The notes under the pieces were generated by a model, which saw only the letters and a program-made list of their open reading frames with translations, ran no database searches and was not told where the DNA came from. The position numbers were made by a program, and so were the translations under genes. Positions 43,173 to 55,760 of a stretch of DNA of 64,000 nt are shown piece by piece. The stretch comes from Siphonodentalium dalli (lineage: Eukaryota; Mollusca; Scaphopoda; Gadilida; Siphonodentaliidae): contig CP136064.1 in assembly GCA_032622095.1 (NCBI GenBank), forward strand, positions 276,293,614 to 276,357,613, read 5' to 3'. Numbering within the stretch: position 1 is the first letter of the stretch; every line of letters begins with the position of its first letter.

Positions 43173-46100
43173 ACTGGCCGATGAGCCCGACGTTGTCCGG
43201 GCTATTTAAAAATCAAATTTCAAGTCGATAGCTCTACCCATTTCCGAGATCTGGTCTGCGCATGCGCAAAGCTGGCGTCGCACGGGCTCTGCGACCCGAT
43301 AAAATTCGTATCCGGGGCAAGATACATTCACATACCAAATTTCAAGTCGATAGCTCCACCCGTTTCCGAGATATCGTCTGCGCATGCGCGAAGCTGGCGT
43401 CGCACGGGCTCGGCGACCCGATAAAATTCGTATTCGGGGCAAGATACACTCATACCAAATTTCAAGTCGATAGCTCCACCCGTTTCCGAGATCTCGTCTG
43501 CGCATGCGCGAAGCTGGCGTCGCACGGGCTCGGCGACCCAATAAAATTCGTATTCGGGGCAAGATACATTAACATACCAAATTTCAAGTCGACAGCTCCA
43601 CCCGTTTCCGAGACCTCGTCTGCTCTTGCGCGAAGCTGGCGTCGCACGGGCTCGGCGACCCGATAAAATTCGTATTCGGGGCAAGATACATTCACATAGC
43701 AAATTTCAAGTCGATAGATCCACCCGTTTCCGAGATCTCGTCTGCGCATGCGCTGCACGGGCCTAGCACGGGCTCGCCAATACGACAACGACCACCGCCT
43801 GATCAAACTACACACACGTACCAAGTTTCGTCCCGATCGGTCGAGAATCGTAGATTTGTATTAATGACAAACAAACATACAAACAAACATACAGACAGAG
43901 GTCTTCAAAATATATACGAGACTAGCCGATGAGCCCGACGTTGTCCGGGCTATTCAAAAACCAATTTATTTTGTCCGGGCTATTCAAAAACCAATTTTTT
44001 TTGTCCGGGCTATTCAAAAACCAAATTTCAAGCCGATAGCTCTACCCGTTTCCGAGATCTGGTCTGCGCATGCGCGAAGCTGGCGTCGCACGGGTTCGGC
44101 GACCCGATACAATTCGTATCCGGGGCAAGATACATTCACATACCAAATTTCAAGTCGATAGCTCCACCCGTTTCCGATATCTCGTCTGCGCATGCGCGAA
44201 GCTGGCGCCGCACGGGCTCGCCAATACGACAACGTTCACCGCCTGGTCAAACTACACACACGTACCAAGTTTCGTCCCGATCGGTCGAGAATCGTAGATT
44301 TGTATAAATGACAGGCAGACAGACAAACAAACAAACAAACAAACAAACATACATACAGACAGAGGTCTTCAAAATATATATGAGATGATTAATTAATGGA
44401 TGAACAAATGCACAAAACGTAAAGTATAAAGTCTTGTTTTTTCTTGCATAATGGATGAACAAATGCACAAAACGTAAAGTATAAAGTCTTGTTTTTTCTT
44501 GCATGTATCGAGGGCTGCCGGTGAATGATGACGGCACAATTTCGTTATTATTGACCAGATTTTAGTGGATGAATGTTAGTGAAGATATGCTTGTGATTAA
44601 TACATTTCAACCCTTTTCCGAGATGTGGAACTCCAATGGTAATCAAGAAATCAGAAAAGATTGGCGTCGCACGGGCTCGGCGACCCGATACAATTCGTAA
44701 CCGGGACAAGATACATTCACATAGCAAATTTCAAGTCGATAGCTACACCCGTTTCCGAGATCTCGTCTGCGCATGCGCGAAGCGGCGCCGCACGGGCTCG
44801 CCAATACGACAACGTCGACCGCCTGGTCAAACTACACACACGTACCAAGTTTCGTCCCGATCGGTCGAGAATCGTAGATTTGTATTAATGACAAACAAAC
44901 ATACAGACAGACAAACATACAGAGGTCTTCAAAATATATATGAGACTAGCCGATGAGCCCGACGTTGTCCGGGCTATTCAAAAACAAAATTTCAAGTCGA
45001 TAGCTCCACCCGTTTCCGAGATCTGGTCTGCGCATGCACGAAGCAGTCGTCGCACGGGCTCGGCGACCCGATATAATTCGTATCCGGTGCAAGATACATT
45101 CACATAGCAAATTTCAAGTCGATAGCTCCACCCGTTTCCGAGATCTCGTCTGCGCATGCACGAAGCAGTCGTCGCACGGGCTCGGCGACCCGATATAATT
45201 CGTATCCGGTGCAAGATACATTCACATAGCAAATTTCAAGTCGATAACTCAACCCGTTTCCGAGATCTCGTCTGCACATGCGCGAAGCGGGCGCGAAGCG
45301 GGCGCCGCACGGGCTCGCCAATACGACAACGACGACCGCTTGGTCAAACTACACACACGTACCAAGTTTCGTCCCGATCGGTCGAGAATCGTAGATTTGT
45401 ATAAATGACATACATACATACAGACAGACAGACAGACATACAGACAGAGGTCTTCAAAATATATATGAGACTAGCTGATGAGCCCGACGTTGTCCCGGCT
45501 ATTCAAAAACCAAATTTCTAGTCGATAGCTCTACCCAGCCCGACGTTGTCCGGGCTATTCAAAAACCAAATTTCACGTCGATAGCTCTACCCGTTTCCGA
45601 GATCTGGTCTGCGCATGCGCGAAGCTGGTGTCGCACGGGCTCGGAGACCCGATAAAATTCGTATCCGGGGCAAGATACATTCACATACCAAATTTCAAGT
45701 CGATATTTCAAGCCGATAGCTCCATCCGTTTCCGAGATCTGGTCTGCGCATGAGCCCGACGTTGTCCGGGCTATTCAAAAACAAAATTTCACGTCGATAG
45801 CTCTACCCGTTTCCGAGATCTGGTCTGCGCATGCGCGAAGCTGGCGTGGCACCGGCTCGGTGTCCCGATAAAATTCGTATCCGGGGCAAGATACATTCAC
45901 ATAGCAAATTTCAAGTCGATAGCTCCACCCGTGTCAGAGATCTCGTCTGCACATGCGCGAAGGGGCGCCGCACGGGCTCGCCAATACGACAACGACGACC
46001 GCCTGGTCAAACTACACACACGTACCAAGTTTCGTCCCGATCGGTCGAGAATCGTAGATTTGTATAAATGACATACAGACAGACAGACAGACAGAGGTCT

Positions 46101-46720
46101 TCAAAATATATATGAGACTAGCTGATGAGCCCGACGTTGTCCCGGCTATTCAAAAACAAAATTTCTAGTCGATAGCTCTACCCAGCCCGACGTTGTCCGG
46201 GCTATTCAAAAACCAAATTTCACGTCGATAGCTCTACCCGTTTCCGCGATCTGGTTTGCGCATGCGCGAATCTGGTGTCGCACGGGCTCGGCGACCCGAT
46301 AAAATTCGTATCCGGGGCAAGATCATTCACATACCAAATTTCATGTTGATATTTCAAGCCGATAGCTCCACCCGTTTCCGAGATCTCGTCGGTCATGCGC
46401 GAAGCTGGCGTCGCACGGGCTCGGTGACCAGATAAAATTCGTATTCGGGGCAAGATACATTCACATAGCAAATTTCAAGTCGATAGCTCCACCCGTTTCC
46501 GAGATCTCGTCTGCGCATGCGCGAAGCTGGCGTCGCACGGGCTCGGTGACCCGATAAAATTCGTATTCGGGGCAAGATACATTCACATAGCAAATTTCAA
46601 GTCGATAGCTCCACCCGTTTCCGAGATCTCGTCTGCGCATGCGCTGCACGGGCGTCGCACGGGCTCGCCAATAAGACAACGACCACCGCCTGGTCAAACT
46701 GCACACACGTACCCCCGAAT
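43173..46720 (+). repeat. Head-to-tail array of family B composite repeats
   Basis: About six composite units starting (CTA)GCCGATGAGCCCGACGTTG (about 43175, 43925, 44950, 45476, 46121, one degraded). Each contains one to four ~120-bp repeats (CAAATTTCAAGTCGATAGCT, CCCGTTTCCGAGATCTCGTC TGCGCATGCGC, GATAAAATTCGTATCCGGGG CAAGATACATTCA). Most close with CCAAGTTTCGTCCCGATCGG, a CAGA/CAAA microsatellite and CTTCAAAATATATATGAGAC TAGC. The period near 120 bp keeps frames open on both strands, producing many false ORFs. Confidence 0.93.
44396..44505 (+). repeat. 55-bp exact tandem duplication
   Basis: ATGGATGAACAAATGCACAA AACG... occurs at 44396 and 44451 with no visible difference, implying a recent duplication between two family B units. 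Confidence 0.9.
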
Positions 46721-49445
46721 GGCGCCTGGCGTTCGACGAAATAGTGTTACTGTTCTTGAATTTACATACATTCCATCGGCGAACAGTGTTATTCCTCTGG
46801 TATTTAACGGAATATCTACGCTGAAATTGCATCGACTTGAGGGTCAGTAAATGTTTTGATATAAATATGAAATTAATAAAAACAAAATTCTGTGTGGATA
46901 TACAATTTTAACTAGCATTGGGGTGCATTATTTCGCTCATAAAATAATAAAGGCCAATAGGCCCTATATATATAGTGTTCTCAAGATCCGCGGCTTTGAC
47001 TTCGATCATATATATACAGTGTAACTGAACAAATGGTATAGTTTCACAATTTTGATGGCGCAAACATTTCTCGGGACACATTTTGTCGCCATGCATATAG
47101 CCTTATAGACCCACACATAATTTTTATAAGTTTATTTTAAATTATAAGGCGAAAAGGTGCATGCTGCAGATGTTCCGTTGAGAACTTGAGTGCTACATGT
47201 ATTCGTGTCCGATATCGTGACCACCGTGCGCTCGCCACATGAGATGGTCGTATATTTAGTAGATTATAGCTACATGTGTAGTCTTATCTCAAACGCCGAA
47301 TACATGCACATAACGGCCTTGTGGAACAAAATCATATACAGGTTATATCGGCTTGTCGGAATGATTAATGCCCGTCACAATTGTCACTGAAAAATCGTGC
47401 GATATGTCCAACATTGTTCACGAAATAATACAAAACAAGCATATATATAACAAGATATAGAGGATCTCACATGAGTTTCTATTTTATACGGAATTTATCA
47501 ACCGAGTTCACTAAATTCGATTTGAGCCGAGGTTTACCAAGGCTCAAATAGAATTTAGAGGACGAGGTTGATAAATTACGTATAAAATAGGACGAGTGTG
47601 AGATACCTTTTATCACATGATCAAATAAACCCGAAGCAACGCGAAATATTCATCGAAAACAACAATCATAAACTACAGCGATCGCAAGTTATTTGAAGAA
47701 CGCCGTGACGTCATCGCACGCGCTGATATTAAACGTGTCTATTACCGATAATTATGAAACTGCTTTTATGGCCAAATTATGTGATAAAAATGCATCGATG
47801 TGGACGTCACTATAAAGTGTGTTTATTTAGCTCACCTTAGAATTCATACTAGTAAATCTCCCTTGACCTCGAGATATCAAACATTCTCAAACTCTTTAAA
47901 ACTTAATAATTTTGTATATCTTTATTTCCATTTAAACAAAACAACTTTCAAACTGATTGGTCAATATTCGAATCTATTTTCTGGCTGAAATGTCAAATTA
48001 CTTCTATTGGTTCGGGTATGCATGGAATGTCCAACGTTGAACATTTTGACCAAAGTTAGGACTACCCGGTCGCCACACTCATGCATGCAGTGCCTCAACT
48101 TGTTTTAAAATTTCGCCAGGTAATATCCCGCCATTATAATTCGCGACTTGCATTTATGATCCAATAAACAGTTAAATACAAATATCGTATACTTTGTTTT
48201 ATATGAATTCATTCCATGACGAGTTATATTATTATAGCATGTTTTTAAATAACTTTTCATGCGCGGTATATATATCATCATCATGATGTAGTCAGCCATG
48301 TGTAACTGCTATATGTCGGTATAGTGGACAAGATATTACATGTGCATAAACTTGCACGAACTGTTCGGTATATAAATAACTTAGTAAAAATAAATAAACA
48401 AAAATAGAAAACATGGAATTTCCAGAATTGTTATCTGCACGCCAAAATATAGAGGCTTATTTGACTCGGACACATGCCCTCCAAGAGTTGTACTGAACTA
48501 GAACCTATCATGTTCGTCCCCGTAAAAACGGTACATAACAGCATGCATGGACATATTCCTCAAACTTATCACGCCTGCATAATTCACATCGTGGACTGCA
48601 ATGTATATACGCATATTTAAACACCTCGCATATTTAAGGGGAAAATTGCAAGTAGAGATCTACAAAACTAGCGAGTTGAAAATTATCACATGAACGAATT
48701 AATAGCTTAAGTTCATATGATATTTGATTGTAAAAGATAATTAACGGAAAACATAACGATAAACTTACGAACCCATCATCATCGTGCTTGAAAAGTTCAA
48801 CTTATATAGACTTATGCACACCAGACACTAAATGAAATGGTCGGCTGGCACTCTGTATCTGGTAAATATTCGGAAAGATATTATGGATTAATATAATGTC
48901 TGCCCTATCTCTGAAAAACAGTGCCATTGTCGGTGGAATAGAATAAAGAGAAAGTGCCGCGTGAAGTAATAGTTTCCCGTTAAGACCTGGCGTAATACTA
49001 ATTTTCCGGACAATCGCGCGCTTGGTTCGCTTCCGATTCCAGAAATTCAATTAATCGGAATGGCACGTGTAATTGATGTAATTTTTTGTGTGACTTTAAT
49101 CTGTTTCTTGATTTGAAACTATATCGGGTTTATGTATTGTATAACTTCCTGGTAAAGTGTTGATTGTTTTTGGAGGAATCCATTTACAATAAATGCATAT
49201 TTATCGACCTTTGATATTATTGACAGAATGCGTATAAATAACGGAATATCACGACGGAACGAACCGCGTGCACCGGCGGTATATTTTTCAGATAAACTTT
49301 GGCTCTTTATTCGAAAATGTGCAACTCCCGAGGCCAGAACATTTGCGAAATATGTTTATTGACACGTAGCCTTTCAACATTTACCAAAATTATGTAGTAC
49401 CTCAAAAGTTGCAGAGCAATGACAGCTTAGGATTTTCATCCCATG
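46721..49445. other. No supported gene; one hairpin
   Basis: Low-copy AT-rich sequence with ORFs under 85 codons and no recognisable motifs. Contains the palindrome at 47461-47612. Part of the intergenic space. Confidence 0.5.
47461..47612. mobile_element. Palindromic MITE-like repeat
   Basis: AGGATCTCACATGAGTTTCT ATTTTATACGGAATTTATCAACC pairs with GGTTGATAAATTACGTATAA AATAGGACGAGTGTGAGATACCT, and the centre (AAATTCGATTTGAGCC / GGCTCAAATAGAATTTA) also pairs. No clear duplication. Confidence 0.7.
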
Positions 49446-49453
49446 GTCTATAG

Positions 49454-49820
49454 CAGGTGGACCCGATACTTCCATATACCACGATTTCCCCGTGTTATAC
49501 ATTACATTCTTCAAGCTGTCTCTAGTGTGCCCGACTTCGTCCGGGCTGTTCCCACCTGCTTTCCGGCGAAAGGCGCGATTTGACCTTTTAAAGTAAAGGT
49601 CAGGCCGGGGTCATGATTTGAACCATCCAAAATACTCCCCGGAGGAGAAAAGTAGCCCTTGGTATCAAATTTCGTCGAAATCCGTACGTTTTACCCGATT
49701 TGACCTTGAATTTACCATTTTGAAGGTCAAAGTCAGGTCGGAGTCACGATTTGACCCGTCCAAAACACTCCCCGGACAAAACCATCCTAGGTATCAAATT
49801 TCGTCGAAATCCATCATTGA
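49454..49820 (+). repeat. Family A dispersed repeat (copy with contiguous core)
   Basis: AGCAGGTGGACCCGATACTT, then GCCCGACTTCGTCCGGGCTG, then TTGACCTTGAATTTACCATT TTGAAGGTCAAAGTCAGGTC and CCGTCCAAAACACTCCCCGG AC. Used as the uninterrupted reference for the LINE B insertion site. Confidence 0.75.
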
Positions 49821-49904
49821 TTAATACACGATCGCATGCTTTCCAAGTGTGGTAATTATCAATATCAGCACATGTGCTAATCTGTGTCGGACTCTTTTAT
49901 TGAG

Positions 49905-50030
49905 GATACCGCAATCGGGGTAACACTACAGCTTTTAAAGCGACCCGTTCGCAGCTTTTACATCGACCTAATCCCGCATAACACCAGTGGATATTATATT
50001 TTCAAGCACAGTATACACCGGTGGCGTTAA
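49905..50030 (+). repeat. Direct repeat E (copy 1)
   Basis: GATACCGCAATCGGGGTAAC through TACACCGGTGGCGTTAA. A second copy is at 51446-51585. Confidence 0.75.
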
Positions 50031-50039
50031 TTACATTAC

Positions 50040-51440
50040 ACTACACTAATTATTCTCCACATGGCACAGGCGACAGTGTTAATTTCCGGGAATGCTAGAT
50101 TCCTTGTGAATGCTGGAACTCTATAACATAGTCAATTGTGAAGAGTGACTCTTCGTACCTAATATGACCAACAGAAAAAATAAAAAAAATAATATGTCCG
50201 TGTGCCGTCCTTAAATTTGCCACTCTTGATACTATAATTCCGCACAAAATCATCATCACCAAATTTTCAAACTGACCCCAAAAATGCCAGTTTGTGTGTG
50301 CGATTAATTATTTCATAACTTGGCCACTAAACGCTTTATAATAAGAAATCTCAGAATAAATCTGTCAGAACTGTATATATACCGTAACCAAACCCTGTTT
50401 TTTCCCACTCCAATATATAAACAAAACGCGCGATCTTGCGAGATAAATAGCTCCCGTCTACAATGAATCAGAATGATTATTACCAGGATCAAGGCATCCA
50501 ACGAGAATAGAAACAAGACGCACGTGGTTTTATCGATAAAGCAATTGATAACTATATGATATCTGTTTGGTTTTAGGACACAATTTTTTTTGGCCCATTC
50601 ACAGGCTAAAATACTATAAGTAATTGGCCACACATCTATGTATAATAATCAAGAACGTTTGACATAAACAAGGTAAATAATTTACTAAATATTGCCGTTA
50701 TCAATTATCTTTGTACGAACCGGTGACGGAAATTTTCAGTTCAGGGGTCAAGTGAGATAATATTCGCTTCAAACAAACTCACCTCTGCCTCAATAAATAG
50801 TTTGTCAAAACTGAAATGCGATTTGTGAACAAATACATTAACATGCGTTTTAACGAGGTGAGCTTTAATTAAATGAAAGAAGCAATGCTACATAATCTAT
50901 TTGTCATGGACTCAGAGAGTGTGTCATATATCTGTGTCAACTAAGGTCGCTTTGCGTGGTAAAATGAACAGTGAAAGTGAAAATTCTATCAAATTCGGAC
51001 AATCCTATTGAAAGTGAAAGTACAATTCTGGGAATTCCGCAGACTCAGAGAATGTATACTATTGAAAGTGAATGTACGATTCCGGGAATTCTATCAGATT
51101 TCGCGACTCTGCTGGACCATAGGTTATATAGGGCCTATATGACCACAAAAACGAGTCGAGTCACGATACATGCATCGGTACAAACACATTGTGTTATATG
51201 ACCAGAAAATAAAAAGATAGCGATTACTCCCAACATAACAGGCATGCGCACTACAATTAAAAATACCCATAATTCACTATACCCCAGGGGCTCCCAATGG
51301 GTTATAAATTATTTTCAGGCTATCAATTTATTGAATACTATTTCCTTTTTACTAAACTAAATAAATAAACTAAAGTAAAATATAGGACTTACATATTATT
51401 TTTTGGCATATCTTATAAGAAAAAAATTAAAAATAACCAT
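50040..51440. other. No supported gene
   Basis: A 106-codon minus-strand ORF (50313-50633) has a hydrophobic stretch (VLFLFSLDALILVIIILIH) but no other support. Around 50975-51105 there are three ATTGAAAGTGAA..TACxATTC-type units about 60 bp apart. Confidence 0.4.
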
Positions 51441-51445
51441 TATTG

Positions 51446-51585
51446 ATACCGCATTCGGGGTAAGACTACAGCTTTTACAGCGACCCGTTAGGAGTACCAC
51501 TACAGCTTTTACATCGACCTATTCCCCCATTTGACCAGTGGTTATTATATTTCCAAGCACAGAATACACCGGTGGCGTTAAAAAT
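51446..51585 (+). repeat. Direct repeat E (copy 2)
   Basis: GATACCGCATTCGGGGTAAG through TACACCGGTGGCGTTAA, with one ACTACAGCTTTTACA block more than copy 1. Confidence 0.75.
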
Positions 51586-51619
51586 ACAGTCGACGCTAAT
51601 TAAACAGGCCCTTCCACTG

Positions 51620-52560
51620 CTAAATAAAGGCTCCCGAATGGAGCCTGTTCAGTTAATATCTTGATTGTTGCGTTTCATATGTGCGTGCATATATGTGGGT
51701 TGGGGAGGGGGGGGGGGGGGTAGAAAATATTGTTTTATTGAAATATTAAAGTGTTTCCACAATTGGGCCGCAGTGCATTGGCCTGTGATCATTAGGCTGC
51801 ACGTTGAATACAGGCTCCCAAGGGGGTCCGTTTAAGGCACGGGCGGCGTTCGTTGCAGAAATATTTATGTTTGTTCAAATCGCCATCAACAGCTGAAACA
51901 CCAAAATATATACAGTTCCGCTCATACGCCAAACATAATCATGGCGTAATTAGTATATTGTCGTCAAGGCGTACGCTGGTGTACTTAAATAAGAGCAACT
52001 CGTGTTACAGAACTTGTGCTTCTGTTTACATAACGCGGCGGAATTCTATTGGTTAATCACACAAAAATGACATAAACACTCATTATTTCCATATCAGGAA
52101 ACAGCAACAAATAACGCTCTTTAGGTTTACCATATCCGGATATAAACAAAAGCCAGGAAAAGTAACTTTTTTTGCTTTTGTTTACATAACAAAGGGGAGA
52201 AAGTTGACAATAACATACGGTTTATGCCATATTTCTGATTGGCATAAGAACAAAGTCTGTCTATATTATACTATTTTTTCTGTTAATGGCGGTTTTTGAC
52301 GGAGATTAATATTTTAACAGCACACCCACCACCAAGGCCTCCCGCATCTTCAAGATCAAAATGTGCCGCAAGACCCCTTCGTCGCCGAATAAAGGCTCCC
52401 GAATTGAGTATGTTTCAGTATATAGTAATATTTAAAGTAATATGACTTTGTTTAGTTCAATGTGTGCATGCGTATAGGGCCTAAATATGTAGGTTGGATG
52501 TGCGGAAATACAGTTTTTAGTGAAATAAAGTGTTCCCTCGCGCATCCAGTGACAAAAAAA
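51620..52560 (+). repeat. Duplicated segment F with an embedded dispersed repeat
   Basis: AATAAAGGCTCCCGAATGGA G.. with TGTGCGTGCATATATGTGGG TTGG (51623-51760) recurs at 52387-52535 (AATAAAGGCTCCCGAATTGA, TGTGCATGCGTATAGG). Between them, 52064-52200 (TGACATAAACACTC, AACGCTCTTTA, AAAGTAACTTTTTTTGCTTT TG) is an inverted relative of 61321-61455. Class unknown. A poly-G run sits near 51706. Confidence 0.55.
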
Positions 52561-52771
52561 AGAAGAGAAGAATGACCATTCCATTTCTAATATAGAAATG
52601 AGAATTTGTTTATGACCGCGGACAATAGAAGGTAACAAAGAACATTATATATCCGTCATTTTGTAACGGGTAATTCCCTAATATTATTAATATTATTGAA
52701 TAACAAAGCTAGCGCAAAAGATTGTACAACGAATTTTGTCGGGAGAGTATTCATTCGCTGCTATACTGTTA

Positions 52772-53225
52772 AAGGTACTCAATCCGATTAAGCACCCCTA
52801 AATTACTATTTATTTGGCTTCGGGGGTAAAAAATATTTGATTCGAGTCGAGGAACCCACCCTTCAAAGTTCAGTGATCAGATATCGATTTTTGAAATTTG
52901 ATAATTTTTTAGATCTGGTCCACTTCCACGTGCTCAAACGGACACATTACGGGTATAAGATGGATAACTCTAAAATCAAGTGGTTATTACTAACAATAAC
53001 AACCACTTGATTTTAGAGTTATCCATCTTACACCCTGGATTTGTCCGTAATGTGTCCGTTTGAGCACGTGGAAGTGGACCAGATCTAAAAAATTAACAAA
53101 TTTCAAAAATCGATATCTGATCACTGTGCTTTGAAGGGTGGGTTCCTCGACTCGAATCAAATATTTTTTACCGCCGAAGCCAAAGAAATAGTAATGTATG
53201 GGTGCTTAATCGGATAGAGTACCTT
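52772..53225. mobile_element. AAGGTACTC-family foldback MITE (full copy)
   Basis: 454 bp, flanked by TA (52770-52771 and 53226-53227). The two arms of about 220 bp are almost fully complementary (GATCTGGTCCACTTCCACGT GCTCAAACGGACACATTACG and its inverse, with the centre at about 52990). Ends AAGGTACTCAATCCGATTAA GCACC. Copies at 33318-33672 and 34978-35140 are less palindromic. Probably Tc1/mariner-mobilised; TTAA on this copy also allows a piggyBac reading, but the 33.3-kb copy has GTAA. Confidence 0.8.
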
Positions 53226-53239
53226 TAAGAGTGAAAGTT

Positions 53240-53900
53240 GGCTATTTGCACAGTCTTCTATTCCCGAGGCAAATAAAGGAAATATGAATATGTTATGGTA
53301 ATATACCACTATACTAGTGGGATTCAGGATATGCCTGACAGGATGTATTGATGTTTGCTAGCACAATAGGAATCTCACCCTAAATAAAACTTGCATGTTG
53401 AGAATATACAAGTGTTCAAGAGACTTAGGTCAGCAGTTTGTTTGGTGGAAACTTGAACGCTAATATGTCCTTAACAATAAGTGTTCGATGTCGGGTTTTT
53501 TCTTATTGCCCTATCATAAGTTGATCGGATAGTTCATTAGTCGAATAACTTGCGTACAATATACTTGCATTCTATTGAATGTGGACTCTAAAAGAATACC
53601 CCCCCTCATTGTCAAACAAATCCAATACCCCCCCCCCCCCTCATTGTCAAACAAATCCAATGTACTAGGATCATACTTATACCTTATTTATTACTATATT
53701 GGCATTTGTAAAGTGCTGCAAGGTAGACTGCTCTGGGCACAATTAATAACGTTCTTCACTACCGACGTCCAAGACGGGTACCGCTACTGGAGATTCTGGA
53801 TACGAGCACCCCCTGCTCGTATACCATGGGTAATATAAAACGATTAAATCACATGTCGGGTTTTATTTAAGTCGCCAATAAACAAGACAACTAATGAATC
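53240..53900. other. No supported feature
   Basis: Contains a C-rich duplication (CCTCATTGTCAAACAAATCC AAT at about 53604 and 53639) and short ORFs only. Confidence 0.5.
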
Positions 53901-53906
53901 TTAGGA

Positions 53907-54713
53907 TATGTTCACACAGCTGACAAAATTTTCTGACAAATTTCACGCAATTGCTCAGATTATTTATTTATCGCACACACTTGGGTGATAGGCTTAATAT
54001 AGAAATTACAAAATGTGTTCATTCGTTAGTTGTGTCGCATATTAGAGCCATACAATATCATGGACGTTTGCTTGACTGCTCGTATCTCATTTGTCATGGC
54101 AGTTGTAGAATAAGATAGATCTGCATTGTTAATGTACTAAATTATAGTATTATGTACTTGTGCATTTTTATAACAAGTGTATTTCATATCCTGGCACATC
54201 ATGTATCAAAATATATTGTCTGGCTATTGCGGTTTGACGGACTCAATTCAAGGAACATGAACCAAAATAAAAAAAACAAGCACAAGTACATGATGTTTGT
54301 CTCAACAATGAAACCGAAATTAAAAATAAAAGCATAATCACACATGACAAAACAAGACTATGTGCCTAAATAAACCTTGTAAGGCTGTATTTTTAAAGCA
54401 CGGATCCTAGGACGGGTGCCTTGTAATAAACACAGAACGACACGTGTGTTAATGGATTTGTCGATACGGCACTTACGCCATCGCGGAAGGATATAACTTG
54501 AGCTTCGCCTCGATCTCGTTCTTCGTGCCAATACTCGTGCCGTATTAACAAGCCCATTAGCACATTCGTGTCGTTCTGTGCATTTCTTGGTTCAAATTTA
54601 ACGGCGTCATCTACACGAATGAAACTCTAAGGACAATGACATTTGTTCCCTTTGTGACAAATTGCCTGAAAATTGTCGGGAAAGTTTGACAGTGTGTGAA
54701 CGTAACCTAAGGA
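53907..54713. mobile_element. MITE-like element with CTTAGG...GTTCACAC ends
   Basis: Left end CTTAGGATATGTTCACACAG CTGACAAAATTTTCTGACAA and right end (complement) CTTAGGTTACGTTCACACAC TGTCAAAC. Resembles the GGGTACGTTCATAC ends of the 11.3-kb element, so a PIF/Harbinger link is possible, but no clear duplication was found. An inner hairpin at 54432-54582 (CAGAACGACAC...GATACGGCAC / GTGCCGTAT...GTGTCGTTCTG) may be a separate MITE. Confidence 0.6.
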
Positions 54714-55005
54714 TCAGACGCCGAAGCTAATCTCAGCGGACATGATTGTCGTATTTGAAATTCATTATGTTTGTTCTGCCATTGAGAAAAACACAGTATT
54801 GTAACACAGATAGTCATGATGGCGAAAACGCCTAGCACTAAGGATCCTGTCCAAAAATATTGGGGAATCTCTTGTTTTTCCGATGGTCTCTTTGCTTGAA
54901 TCAATCCCCGATCGTGGTCAATGTGTTGGTTGATCGGGTGGCAAACCGGCGTATTAATCTGCAATCTTCCGGTTGACGACGCAACATTATTTCCGGAATA
55001 CTCGT
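54707..55005 (-). CDS. Possible terminal exon of a single-pass membrane protein
   Basis: On the minus strand a strong acceptor (TTCTTGATTGTAATGTCTTT CTAG) is followed by an open frame from 55005 to a TAG at 54707-54709, about 99 residues. It reads DEYSGNNVASSTGRLQIN, a short hydrophilic stem, a membrane helix (SLVLGVFAIMTICVTILCF) and a short Lys/Arg/His-containing tail ending ASASDP. The frame extends upstream through the acceptor to an ATG at 55049-55051, but the acceptor suggests a spliced exon. No upstream exon was identified. The TAG lies in the end sequence of the 53907-54713 element, so the original C-terminus may have been replaced. No family recognised. Confidence 0.35.
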
Positions 55006-55093
55006 CTAGAAAGACATTACAATCAAGAAATGTTAAATAAAATATGAACATATTTTACTTTGGTCGAAATAATGTCAACCCTTTCATGCCGGG

Positions 55094-55425
55094 AGCTGCC
55101 CTGTGCCATTCTCTTTTATATGCGAGCCGACCATAGGTTTCCTTGCACATATAAGAGAATGTATTGGCCTAACAATTTTGATGATCAATTTTTCTTAATA
55201 CATTCTTTAACAATTTTTATAATTTTGTTTTATTATTTGTTCTTACATTCTACGACAGTTTATATCATTTTTCTTATATTCTTTAACAATTGTTTCAGTT
55301 TTTCTTGCATTTATTAAAAAATATTATATAAAATTTGTTAGACCGTGCATTTTCTTTTTCACGCGAGGCGATCTATGGTAACCTCGTATATTTCAGAGAA
55401 TGCATTAGTATAGCGTTTTCGCAAA
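55094..55425. mobile_element. Family C two-hairpin MITE (copy 3, diverged)
   Basis: CCTGTGCCATTCTCTTTTAT ATGCGAGCCGACC...TATAAGAGAATGTATTGGCC at the left and GTGCATTTTCTTTTTCACGC GAGGCGATC...AGAGAATGCATTAG at the right, with AACAATTTT-rich spacer. Same order as 13449-13677 but more decayed. Confidence 0.65.
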
Positions 55426-55610
55426 CATTCAGGAAGCTCCAGTCGTGAAATGCGTAGGAAAATCGAACTGACTGAACACTTTCGACGTACGTCTGAAATT
55501 TCCCAGATGTCTTGCAAAACTTTATGTTCCAGCTCTTGAAAATTGTGACCAAAGGGGTTTAACTCTTTTATGACTGGAGTTTCCTGAAATTCTGTGGTGC
55601 CAATGTAATC

Positions 55611-55760
55611 TCTTCATATGACAGTCTCCCATAGAGAGCCTCGCATATACAAGAAAATACATTGACCCAACACAATTTACCTTGATCTTGCAAACCAATG
55701 CATTCTCTTATATATGCGAGACTCCCTATGTGCGAGACTCACATATATAAGAGAACGCGC
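55611..55760. repeat. Family C hairpins (copy 4, remnant)
   Basis: CTCTTCATATGAC..AGAGAGCCTCGCATATACAAG and ATTCTCTTATATATGCGAGA CTCC...CTCACATATATAAGAGAA are two decayed hairpins of the same family. Confidence 0.6.

Noticed and set aside
43173-46720. CRISPR-like array (regular repeats)
   Set aside because: Units of ~120 bp have no unique spacers and the context is clearly animal.
43206-46832. Many 70-134-codon ORFs with RIRGKIHSH / LGNGWSYRLEI repeats
   Set aside because: Produced by ~120-bp tandem units whose length is near a multiple of three. Open on both strands, with different frames per unit.
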